Assembly (NCBI RefSeq): GCF_009725235.1
Contig: NZ_WJFC01000287.1
Coordinates: 1 to 13,172, forward strand
Direction: 5' to 3'
Source: Scytonema sp. UIC 10036
Lineage (GTDB): Bacteria; Cyanobacteriota; Cyanobacteriia; Cyanobacteriales; Nostocaceae
Length of the DNA: 13,172 nucleotides
Shown: positions 7,254 to 13,172 of the stretch, piece after piece
Layout: each line of letters starts with the position of its first letter
How positions within the stretch are numbered: the first letter of the stretch is position 1
Notes under the pieces: model-generated
The model's input: only the letters and a program-made list of their open reading frames with translations
What the model was told of the DNA's origin: nothing
Database searches by the model: none
Program-made: the position numbers and the translations under genes

Positions 7254-7949
7254 ATGATATTGGAGGAGCCTTCATGGGACAGTTTGCCCTCTCCTATGGA
7301 CTTAGTCAGCTCAGACGATACCCCTGTAAATGATGAATTGCAAAATTTGGTACCTAGTTTACTGAATTCTGTGCTTGCAGGAGTGTGGGCAAATCGTACT
7401 GATTGGTGCTTTGGCATCAGTATGGGAATTTTTTACAATCCCAACGAGCCTCCTGCTGTACCAAATGCATTTTTGAGTCTCGGAACTCAAAGAGTTATAG
7501 ATGATGATGAATACGAAGACTTGCGCTTGTGTTACGTGTCTTGGATAGAAAAAGTTGCACCAATTATGGTCCTTGAGATAGTTCCTTATAATACCTGTGG
7601 AGAGGAATATATTGGTAAAAGAAAACTTTATGAGAAACTGGGAATTTTATACTACGTCATTTACAACCCTCGCCGTCGTAGAAAAACGACTTTTGAAGTC
7701 TTTCGTTTGATAGATGGCACTTATATTTTGCAACCAGGAAGCCCTGTGTGGTTGGAAGAGGTAGGATTGGGAATTGGTTGCGAACGGGGAACTTACTTGG
7801 GAATCACGCGGGATTGGTTGTACTGGTACGATCGCCAAGGTATCAGATACCCAACACCAGAAGAAAGAGTTGCAGCCGCCGAACAACGTGCTCAAAGATT
7901 AGCAGAAGAGTTGCGAAGACTGGGGGTAGATCCAGATAATTTAGAATAG
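7254..7949 (+). CDS. Uma2 family protein, copy B (candidate inactive paralog)
   Basis: A 231-residue paralog of the preceding gene, alike over its whole length and strongest in the C-terminal half (VWLEEVG, ERGT.LGITRDWLYWYD). The candidate active site has changed. The Asp71 of the PD motif in copy A is Asn71 here (PNAF), and the SKK after the catalytic Glu is PYN. Glu108 and Lys122 remain. If the family's Asp is needed for metal binding, this copy would not cut DNA. It could still bind DNA or pair with copy A. GAGG (7242-7245) lies 8 nt before the start, and the 21-bp gap suggests co-translation with copy A. The C-terminal coiled coil (about 200-225) ends in GVDPDNLE. A frameshift or stop is not seen. 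Confidence 0.85.
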   Translation: MILEEPSWDSLPSPMDLVSSDDTPVNDELQNLVPSLLNSVLAGVWANRTDWCFGISMGIFYNPNEPPAVPNAFLSLGTQRVIDDDEYEDLRLCYVSWIEKVAPIMVLEIVPYNTCGEEYIGKRKLYEKLGILYYVIYNPRRRRKTTFEVFRLIDGTYILQPGSPVWLEEVGLGIGCERGTYLGITRDWLYWYDRQGIRYPTPEERVAAAEQRAQRLAEELRRLGVDPDNLE

Positions 7950-7986
7950 GGCATGGGGCATTGGGCATGGGGCATTGGGAATGGGA
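7948..7986. repeat. GGGCATGGGGCATT repeat between Uma2 and GH43
   Basis: Two and a half copies of a 14-bp unit made of two related heptamers (GGGCATG and GGGCATT). It starts at the stop of Uma2 copy B. A related unit appears to lie inside the ATPase gene near 632-672. Confidence 0.85.
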
Positions 7987-8012
7987 AAAGAGTATGATAC
8001 TAAATCCGCCTC

Positions 8013-8043
8013 AATCCAAAATCTAAAATCTAAAATCCAAAAT
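8013..8043. repeat. ATCCAAA/ATCTAAA heptamer run before the GH43 start
   Basis: Four units of ATCCAAA and ATCTAAA, the reverse complement of the TTGGATT unit at 1-84. It ends four bases before the GH43 start at 8047. It occupies the place where a ribosome site would sit and has no Shine-Dalgarno-like bases. The in-frame Met at 7975 would translate it, which is why that start is not used. Confidence 0.8.
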
Positions 8044-8046
8044 AGA

Positions 8047-9519
8047 ATGCGTTATTTTCGTAAATGGGTGGCATTATTCATTGCTAGTATTCTTGTTGTG
8101 ACAATTTCTGGGGTTATCGGTTATGGTAATCTAATATTTGCAGCAGATTCTAGCCTTGCAATTAAAAATAGTTTTACAAGATCTCCAACCTTTAATTTTT
8201 ATAACGTTCTCGATCAAAGTGGAGCCGATCCGTGGGTGTACAAACACACAGACGGATATTATTACATGACCTACTTAACAAATCAAAATATTACAATATG
8301 GAAGTCTTTGACACTTTCAGGCATTGCAGGGGGAGAAAGCAAAACTGTTTGGACACCACCCAAGTCAGGTGCAAATAGTCAGAATATATGGGCACCAGAA
8401 TTACATTTTCTGGATGGAAAGTGGTACATATACTACACTGCAGATGATGGTAATAATCCAAACCATAGAATGTTTGTGCTTGAAAATACTAGTTCCGATC
8501 CGTTTCGCGGAAATTTTGTGGATCGAGGCAAAATATATGACAAAAAAAATGACACATGGGCAATTGATGGTACAGTTTTAACTGTGAGTGGGAAAAGATA
8601 CTTTATTTGGTCTGGATGGGAAGGCGACAATAACGTACAACAGAATTTGTATATTGCACCAATGAGCAATCCAACGTCACTCAGTGGTTCGCGAGTTAAG
8701 ATTTCAACTCCAACTTATGCATGGGAAACTTTTGGTAGCCCTCCAAAGGTGAATGAAGCACCGCAAGTCATTATTAAAGACAAAACCATTAATCTCGTTT
8801 ACTCTGCAAGTGTAGGTTGGACTAATAATTATGCTTTGGGTTTATTAACAGCAAAAGTTGGCAGTAACCTTTTGTCTGCATCTGCTTGGCGTAAATATAA
8901 AGAACCAGTGTTTCAAAGCGGGAATGGCGTAGTTAGTCCCGGACATTGCAGCTTTGTGAAATCTCCAAATAACAAAGAAGACTGGATTGTTTACCATGCA
9001 GCAAACCATTTAAGCGCTGGGTGGAATCGACATATAAGAACTCAAAGATTTGGATGGAACCGAGACGGTACTCCTAACTTTGCTTCTCCAGCACCTGTTA
9101 ATACTCCTATTAATGTACCTGGTGGAGAGCCTCAACGCGATCGCTACCAAGCTGAAGATGCTCGTTTTACTGGTGTTGCCAAAATAATATCTCACCCAAG
9201 CGCATCAAACGGAGCAAAAGTTGGTTACATTGATAACCCACAAAGCAATGTAGAATTCCGCGTTCAGGTAAAAAAGCGAGGAACATACAATATGTCAGTC
9301 AGATTTGGGAATGGCACAGAAGGCGGAAAGATAGCAAGTCACAGATTATATATTAATGGCAAGGAAGCTCCAGCAATAAGATATGTGTGGACGGGATGGG
9401 ACAACTGGTTAAATGCAGTTATCCGAGTACAATTAAACACTGGCACAAACCAGATTCGCTTCAGCAAAGGCGAAAATTCTGCCGAAATTGATTGCATCGA
9501 TATTTTTCCTGGTTCGTAG
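8047..9519 (+). CDS. Secreted GH43 family glycoside hydrolase with carbohydrate-binding domain
   Basis: A 490-residue exported enzyme of glycoside hydrolase family 43, likely an arabinofuranosidase or arabinanase acting on plant-type polysaccharide. Residues 1-33 are a signal peptide: MRYFRKW, a hydrophobic core and a cut near FAA-DSS. The five-bladed propeller follows at about 45-350. Candidate catalytic residues are Asp61 (GADPWV, base), Asp174 (AIDGT, pKa tuner) and Glu237 (NEAPQV, acid), with a GH motif at 299-300. Residues about 366-488 (YQAEDARFTG... onwards) look like a CBM35/CBM6-type carbohydrate-binding domain. I start at Met 8047, since the 24 residues from the upstream Met at 7975 are translated repeat. 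The last codons, GGT TCG TAG, fall inside a palindromic repeat (9509-9556), so the C-terminus has been set by an inserted element. Its exact substrate is unknown. Confidence 0.87.
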   Translation: MRYFRKWVALFIASILVVTISGVIGYGNLIFAADSSLAIKNSFTRSPTFNFYNVLDQSGADPWVYKHTDGYYYMTYLTNQNITIWKSLTLSGIAGGESKTVWTPPKSGANSQNIWAPELHFLDGKWYIYYTADDGNNPNHRMFVLENTSSDPFRGNFVDRGKIYDKKNDTWAIDGTVLTVSGKRYFIWSGWEGDNNVQQNLYIAPMSNPTSLSGSRVKISTPTYAWETFGSPPKVNEAPQVIIKDKTINLVYSASVGWTNNYALGLLTAKVGSNLLSASAWRKYKEPVFQSGNGVVSPGHCSFVKSPNNKEDWIVYHAANHLSAGWNRHIRTQRFGWNRDGTPNFASPAPVNTPINVPGGEPQRDRYQAEDARFTGVAKIISHPSASNGAKVGYIDNPQSNVEFRVQVKKRGTYNMSVRFGNGTEGGKIASHRLYINGKEAPAIRYVWTGWDNWLNAVIRVQLNTGTNQIRFSKGENSAEIDCIDIFPGS

Positions 9520-9556
9520 TAGCGCTGTCGTCGCATGCATCGCAAATACAAACACT
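9509..9556. repeat. 48-bp palindromic repeat, copy 1, covering the GH43 stop
   Basis: This 48-bp stretch matches the reverse complement of 11671-11718 at about 40 of 48 positions, including a GCATGCATC core. It starts inside the last sense codons of the GH43 gene, and its TAG at 9517-9519 is that gene's stop. The stem of this copy is decayed; the copy after sufS still has a perfect 14-bp stem. Confidence 0.75.
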
Positions 9557-9570
9557 TAAGCGTAGGGTAG

Positions 9571-9780
9571 GCAGTGCCCACCTAGCCCTGTCAAGGTGAC
9601 TCATAAAATTTTAATTCAAGTGGCAATTCCTCATCTTTTTTCTCTGCGCTCTCTGTGCCTCTGCGGTTTAAAAGTCATTTATTTAACCGCAGAGGCGCAG
9701 AGTACACAGAGGTAAGAGATGAGGTAGCTATCGAGTACCTGAAGTTTTTATCCACCTTGACAGGGCTAGCAGTGCCCACC
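9571..9780. mobile_element. MITE-like palindromic element with terminal inverted and flanking direct repeats
   Basis: The core runs 9583-9768 (186 bp) and has perfect 16-bp terminal inverted repeats TAGCCCTGTCAAGGTG (9583-9598 and 9753-9768). It is flanked by perfect 12-bp direct repeats GCAGTGCCCACC (9571-9582 and 9769-9780), which look like a target duplication. Inside is a large hairpin, arms 9629-9670 and 9684-9724 with a perfect 12-bp core. It encodes no protein. It lies between convergent genes, 13 bp past the end of the Imm1-like gene. Taking out 9583-9780 rejoins GGGTAGGCAGTGCCCACCC, a near-palindrome. The mobilising transposase is not in the window. Confidence 0.7.
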
Positions 9781-9793
9781 CAACCCATTTTCA

Positions 9794-10210
9794 TTACGCT
9801 ACGGCTAACGATTTATCTTCTTCCCAGCAAAGTAATAGATCGAGATTCCCTAATTCTGTAAAAGTTCTAGCAGCTAGCAAACAACGTAACAAATCAACAC
9901 ACATCTTTGCCGGATAAATTCCTTCCTGTCCGCCAACAACTAGCTTTTCTGTTATATTGGGCTTAGATGAATCAACTAAGCTATAAAAGCTTAAGTTATC
10001 AAAAGTTACAGTAACAATATATTTTTCTGACTCACCACCTCCAATACTCATATACATTTCATCATCTGCACCAAGTGTCACTAAAGTTTTACTTTTACCA
10101 TTTAATTCGCGTATAGCAGCTTCTATCTTACTCCAGTTTGGATTTTCGATTAATTCCCCTTCATTTTTGTTTCCAACCCATTTTTCTACAGACATATTTA
10201 ATACAAACAT
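9794..10210 (-). CDS. Imm1-like immunity protein
   Basis: A 138-residue soluble protein that looks like the Imm1 family, immunity proteins that block polymorphic or contact-dependent toxins. It shows an early Trp-bearing helix (WSKIEAAIREL, about 26-36), the strand-turn GADDEMYMSIGGG (48-59), then EKYIVTV and FYSLVD strands. The recall is by pattern and could be wrong. Met 10210 is well supported: AGGAAGGAA lies directly before it. It follows hicA after 46 bp in the same direction and may be co-transcribed with hicBA. No polymorphic toxin is seen nearby, so if it is Imm1 it is an orphan immunity gene or its toxin lies outside the window. Its end is 13 bp from a MITE-like element. Confidence 0.55.
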   Translation of the reverse strand: MFVLNMSVEKWVGNKNEGELIENPNWSKIEAAIRELNGKSKTLVTLGADDEMYMSIGGGESEKYIVTVTFDNLSFYSLVDSSKPNITEKLVVGGQEGIYPAKMCVDLLRCLLAARTFTELGNLDLLLCWEEDKSLAVA

Positions 10211-10256
10211 TTCCTTCCTCTCAAAGTGCTAGCATCACAGGGTTATCAGTCTACGA

Positions 10257-10487
10257 TCAAACTTGATTTAGCAATTGAAAATAATCGTCTCTAGAAATTT
10301 CGGCTGTTTTCAAATTGTTTTTGATGATTGAGACGGGAATTTCATCGTATGTAGGAATTACGATTGGTCTAGAGATACCGGGTTTGATGTAGCAACGATG
10401 ACTTCCTTCTTGCCTAGCAAATGTAAAACCAGCAGCAATAAATACCTTTTCTAGCCTTTGCCAGGAAATGGGTGTTATTCTTGGCAT
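10257..10487 (-). CDS. hicA: HicA-type toxin (mRNA interferase)
   Basis: A 76-residue HicA-family toxin, a small RNA-cutting protein that stops growth by cleaving mRNA when its antitoxin is lost. The fold begins SWQRLEKVFIAAGF. The catalytic His30 lies in QEGSHRCY, the family's GSH motif. A short basic stretch and the HxxIxPTYDEIPVSII-like strand-helix follow. It begins 2 bp after the hicB stop, so translation is probably coupled and the antitoxin is made first. Length is normal for the family. No change in the catalytic motif is visible, so the toxin looks active. Confidence 0.85.
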   Translation of the reverse strand: MPRITPISWQRLEKVFIAAGFTFARQEGSHRCYIKPGISRPIVIPTYDEIPVSIIKNNLKTAEISRDDYFQLLNQV

Positions 10488-10489
10488 TT

Positions 10490-10759
10490 TCAGACATCTA
10501 CTGTCATAGAATGCCTTTCAATTGATACCCAATTAGGGCTTATCCAGTTTCCATCTTGTAGTTTGTAACCCGTTTCCTGAAGAATTTCCTCTAAAGTACC
10601 CATATCAGCAGCAGTAACTAGAAAAAGATGGACTGCTTCGTCTAAAGCAATTCTTGCCTTGTCTTGCGTTTCTCCTGAACTCATAACATCTAAGGGCATC
10701 GCATGAGCTACAAATTGTGAGTCTTCTTTCCAAATTTGGACTGTATAGTCGATATGCAT
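10490..10759 (-). CDS. hicB: HicB-type antitoxin without an obvious DNA-binding domain
   Basis: An 89-residue HicB-family antitoxin that binds and blocks HicA. The N-terminus YTVQIWKEDSQFVAHAM followed by GETQDKARIALDEAVHLFL is the partly RNase H-like HicB fold. Many HicB proteins carry a C-terminal helix-turn-helix or ribbon-helix-helix for autoregulation. Here the tail after GYKL (about 65-89) is only about 25 residues (ISPNWVSIERHSMTVDV) and shows neither. The start is supported by AGGA 5-6 nt before the ATG. It comes before hicA, the usual order in which the antitoxin leads in other TA types. Autoregulation through HicB alone is doubtful here. Confidence 0.82.
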   Translation of the reverse strand: MHIDYTVQIWKEDSQFVAHAMPLDVMSSGETQDKARIALDEAVHLFLVTAADMGTLEEILQETGYKLQDGNWISPNWVSIERHSMTVDV

Positions 10760-10872
10760 TTTTTTATCCTATCTTTAGGACTTAACTCTGCCACCACTGC
10801 TTGTATTCATAACTTGTGGTGAGTTTTCTTCTACTATTCTAATTTTAGCGATCGCATTTATACACATAAATT

Positions 10873-10885
10873 CTACATGATGTAG
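10873..10885. promoter_or_regulatory. Candidate palindrome CTACAT-G-ATGTAG upstream of hicB
   Basis: A perfect 6-bp inverted repeat with a 1-bp centre, about 115 bp before the hicB start. It might be an operator, but it is short enough to be chance and HicB shows no DNA-binding domain. Confidence 0.15.
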
Positions 10886-10914
10886 CAATCCTCAATTATT
10901 CCTGAAAAGTTAGC

Positions 10915-10941
10915 TCCCCGACTTCTTTGAGAAGTCGGGGA
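10915..10941. repeat. Perfect 12-bp hairpin, copy 2 of 2
   Basis: The stem TCCCCGACTTCT with a TTG loop and its exact complement is the same hairpin as 2607-2635. It lies 47 bp past the third Uma2 gene's stop on the minus strand. Here the left flank AGTTAGC continues the palindrome and the right does not, the reverse of copy 1. Confidence 0.85.
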
Positions 10942-10987
10942 ACTGAAGACTATAAATTTCATATGCGCTAACCCACAAACGCTCTAG

Positions 10988-11605
10988 CTACAAAGCAGAA
11001 TCAAAAATTTGCTGGGCTGTCAGATTGAGTTGAGGGAAAGTAGGGGATACAATTGCAGTGTTTCCCCTAAACAAATTCATTTGATATTCCCCATTAAGTA
11101 ACTGGCATACAAAAATTGCAGGTTCTTTGGGGTTGCCAAGAAAGTTGCGTCCTCCTAGTGCAGCATAATCAGTAATCCAAAACTCAGGAATACCCATTTC
11201 TTCATAATCAGCGAACTTTTTATGGTAGTCATCTCGCCAATTAGTTGAAACAACTTCAACGACTAAGGGAATAGATGCGGGTTGGGAAACAGTTGACTCG
11301 TTCTCCCACAGCGGTTCATTTGGGAGATTGTCGCGATTTATTAATAAAATATCTGGAGAGTAGGCTGATTCTTGGTTCGATGGTTTAACTAATGCAGTTT
11401 TGGGAATGTGGTAGGGAAGGTTGAGGCGATCGAACTCTACAGTTATTTTACGTGCTAAGAACCCAACGACATTTTCATGCTTCCCGGTTGGTTGAGCCAT
11501 CTCGACAATTGCTCCATTGTGTAGTTCGTAGCGTCTACCTTCGGGACGCCATGCTGTAAATTCTTGAAAAGTTAATAGTTTGGGTGAAACTGGTGCAGTA
11601 GTCAT
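10988..11605 (-). CDS. Uma2 family (DUF820) protein, canonical form
   Basis: A 205-residue Uma2-family protein with the usual architecture. It has the N-terminal RYELHNGAIVEM segment at about 25-36. The SPDILLI strand carries candidate Asp85, VVEVVS carries Glu117, and Lys130 lies four residues before Tyr134. EFWITDY follows. The nuclease-fold residues are intact, unlike those of Uma2 copy B. It is only distantly like the pair at 6531-7949, lacks their coiled-coil tail and was not made by the same duplication. It is oriented with hicB, 228 bp upstream of it, and separated by a hairpin, so it is probably its own transcript. No strong Shine-Dalgarno is seen. Function in cells unknown. Confidence 0.88.
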   Translation of the reverse strand: MTTAPVSPKLLTFQEFTAWRPEGRRYELHNGAIVEMAQPTGKHENVVGFLARKITVEFDRLNLPYHIPKTALVKPSNQESAYSPDILLINRDNLPNEPLWENESTVSQPASIPLVVEVVSTNWRDDYHKKFADYEEMGIPEFWITDYAALGGRNFLGNPKEPAIFVCQLLNGEYQMNLFRGNTAIVSPTFPQLNLTAQQIFDSAL

Positions 11606-11670
11606 AAGTTCTTCTATTGATATGAGTTTTTGTCAGTCATATCATGTTCGGCTAATGAGGTATAAATTAA

Positions 11671-11718
11671 TTGGTTTGTAGTTGGGATGCATGCGAAGAC
11701 AGCGCAACTACAAACCAA
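11671..11718. repeat. 48-bp palindromic repeat, copy 2, with a perfect 14-bp stem
   Basis: Arms TTGGTTTGTAGTTG (11671-11684) and CAACTACAAACCAA (11705-11718) are perfect complements around a 20-bp loop. The loop and arms match 9509-9556 in the other direction. It sits 52 bp past the sufS stop and may help end that transcript, although no long T-run follows. Confidence 0.85.
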
Positions 11719-11769
11719 GTGTATAGTTCTAAAATTCTATTGTGCGGGAGTTTATAAATCCTCTATAAT

Positions 11770-13032
11770 TTAACTTCCAAAACTGCTAAAGAAATCTAGA
11801 GTTTCTTTTAATGCTTTCACAAAAACGTCAATTTCTTCACTTGTATTGTAGAAAGATAAACTCGCTCTTGCTGTTGCTGCAATACCTAAATGGCGGTGTA
11901 ATGGTTGAGTACAATGGTGCCCGGAACGAATGGCAATACCTTCTTGATCTAATAATGTCGATATATCGTTGGCATGGACATCTTTTGCAGTGAAAGCAGC
12001 AAGCGCAGCTCTCCCCAAACCTGCAATTTTAGGCAATGGACCAAATAAACGAATTCCTGGAATTTGTACTAGCTTATCAAAGAGATAACCAGTCAATTCA
12101 GATTCATAAGCATAGATTTTATCCATGCCAATACTGCTGAGGTAATCCACTGCTGCGCCTAGGGCAATTGTTTCTGCGATCGCAGGTGTACCGGCTTCAA
12201 ATTTATGGGGTAAATCGGCGTAGGTAGAACTATCTAAAAACACTTCAGCAATCATCTCCCCACCACCAAAAAAGGGAGGCATTTGCCGCAGCAATTCCAA
12301 CTTGCCATACAAAAATCCAATTCCAGTTGGCGCACACATTTTATGTCCGGAAGCTACCAACCAATCGCAGTCAAATTGCTGGACATCAATCGGCATATGG
12401 GGGACACTTTGGCAAGCATCAATTAAAACTTTTGCTCCGTATTGATGAGCGATCGCGCAAATTTCTGTTACGGGATTAATACAACCCAAAGTATTAGAAA
12501 CATGAACCACCGACACCAATTTTGTTTTGTCAGAAATCAGTGTTTTAAACTGTTCCAAATCAAAACTTTCCTCTGGTGTCAGTTCCACAAACTTTAGCAC
12601 AGCACCTGTTTTTTGTGCCACAAAATGCCAAGGAACCAAATTACTGTGGTGTTCCATAACTGAGAGAATAATTTCATCTCCCTGTTGCAAATTGTTCATT
12701 CCCCAACTGTAAGCAACCAAGTTAATAGCCTCAGTCGCATTACGGGTAAAAACAATTTCCTGACGCGATGCAGCATTGACAAACGCAGCAACTTTATCTC
12801 TGACGGCTTCATAAGCTTCAGTGGCTTTAGCACTGAGAGTATGTACGCCACGATGCACGTTAGAATTGTACTGCTCGTAATAATCTCGCAAAGTATTCAG
12901 TACGAGCAAAGGTTTTTGTGATGTAGCAGCGTTATCGAAATAAATCAAAGGTTTCCCGTTGACTTCCTGATGTAATATTGGGAAGTCAGAACGGACTTTA
13001 TCGGCAAGGGTTCTTTCTTGTGTATAAGTCAT
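11770..13032 (-). CDS. sufS: Cysteine desulfurase SufS
   Basis: A 420-residue PLP enzyme of the group II (SufS) desulfurases. It takes sulfur from L-cysteine onto a Cys persulfide and hands it to the SUF Fe-S cluster scaffold in the cytosol. The PLP-binding Lys231 lies in [11 protein letters not shown] and the catalytic Cys374 in [11 protein letters not shown]. His128 (MEHHSN), Asp205 and Gln208 (LIDACQS) complete the cofactor pocket, and FDNAATSQK lies at 32-40. Length is full for the family and all key residues are intact. The start at 13032 matches family N-termini, although the bases before it are a heptamer array with no Shine-Dalgarno. In cyanobacteria sufS usually follows sufB, sufC and sufD, which would lie to the right of this window; that is not seen here. 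Confidence 0.97.
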   Translation of the reverse strand: MTYTQERTLADKVRSDFPILHQEVNGKPLIYFDNAATSQKPLLVLNTLRDYYEQYNSNVHRGVHTLSAKATEAYEAVRDKVAAFVNAASRQEIVFTRNATEAINLVAYSWGMNNLQQGDEIILSVMEHHSNLVPWHFVAQKTGAVLKFVELTPEESFDLEQFKTLISDKTKLVSVVHVSNTLGCINPVTEICAIAHQYGAKVLIDACQSVPHMPIDVQQFDCDWLVASGHKMCAPTGIGFLYGKLELLRQMPPFFGGGEMIAEVFLDSSTYADLPHKFEAGTPAIAETIALGAAVDYLSSIGMDKIYAYESELTGYLFDKLVQIPGIRLFGPLPKIAGLGRAALAAFTAKDVHANDISTLLDQEGIAIRSGHHCTQPLHRHLGIAATARASLSFYNTSEEIDVFVKALKETLDFFSSFGS

Positions 13033-13033
13033 T

Positions 13034-13128
13034 GGTTGATAGTTGTTAGTTGATAGTTGTTGGTTGTTGGTTGTTGGTTGTTTGTTGTTAGTTGTTAGTT
13101 GTTAGTAGTTAGTGGTTAGTTGATAGTA
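13034..13128. repeat. Heptamer array (GTTGGTT/GTTAGTT type) just before sufS
   Basis: About thirteen units of GTTGATA, GTTGTTA, GTTGGTT and GTTAGTG, starting two bases from the sufS start codon. It is the reverse complement type of the array at 6441-6488. If sufS is read through from an upstream suf gene, the array is part of the leader or intergenic RNA. It replaces the place where a ribosome site would be. Confidence 0.85.
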
Positions 13129-13172
13129 GATATAAGATAGAACTTAAATTATTAAAAATTAGAGTTAAAAAT

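Noticed and set aside
7975..8046. 24-residue N-terminal extension of the GH43 protein
   Set aside because: It translates the ATCCAAA repeats, and Met 8047 is followed directly by a proper signal peptide.
9655..9861. 68-residue plus-strand frame over the MITE-like element
   Set aside because: It runs over inverted repeats and into the antisense of the Imm1-like gene, with no protein features.

Overview
This window comes from a cyanobacterium, most likely a filamentous, heterocyst-forming type. The sequence carries about ten copies of the octamer GCGATCGC (the HIP1 palindrome; near 879, 1189, 1840, 2939, 4791, 4975, 9138, 10848, 12178 and 12450), far above chance for 13 kb. It also carries many seven-base tandem repeats of the STRR kind, three Uma2-family genes, a SufS desulfurase and a copper-type P-ATPase with a GMKCAGC metal-binding head. 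No species call is possible from this alone.

Layout, left to right. Positions 1-2198 (minus) hold a copper-type P1B ATPase. It is broken by a one-base frameshift at the CPC motif and runs off the left edge through a 12-copy heptamer array that stays in frame. Positions 2359-3985 (minus) hold small membrane proteins: a 62-residue hypothetical, a DUF2752 protein and two tandem TM2-domain proteins. Positions 3986-4699 hold no gene I can support. Positions 4700-6337 (minus) encode a CPBP (CAAX/bacteriocin-processing type) intramembrane protease with a long N-terminal region. Divergent from it, 6531-7949 (plus) is a tandem Uma2 pair, and 8047-9519 (plus) encodes a secreted GH43 glycoside hydrolase with a carbohydrate-binding tail. 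Between the convergent GH43 and Imm1-like genes lies a 186-bp palindromic element with 16-bp terminal inverted repeats and 12-bp flanking direct repeats. Positions 9794-10759 (minus) read hicB, hicA and an Imm1-like gene in tight order. A third, canonical Uma2 gene (10988-11605) and sufS (11770-13032) follow, both on the minus strand.

There is no single large pathway. sufS is a housekeeping gene of Fe-S cluster assembly. The rest is accessory: membrane proteins, a toxin-antitoxin module with a possible orphan immunity gene, Uma2 nuclease-fold proteins and a sugar-cleaving exoenzyme. The most striking theme is the invasion of gene edges, and one gene interior, by short repeats. Heptamer arrays lie inside the ATPase, at the stop of a TM2 gene, just before the GH43 start and just before the sufS start. 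A separate 48-bp palindrome supplies the GH43 stop codon and recurs after sufS. I found no CRISPR array, tRNA, rRNA or transposase gene.
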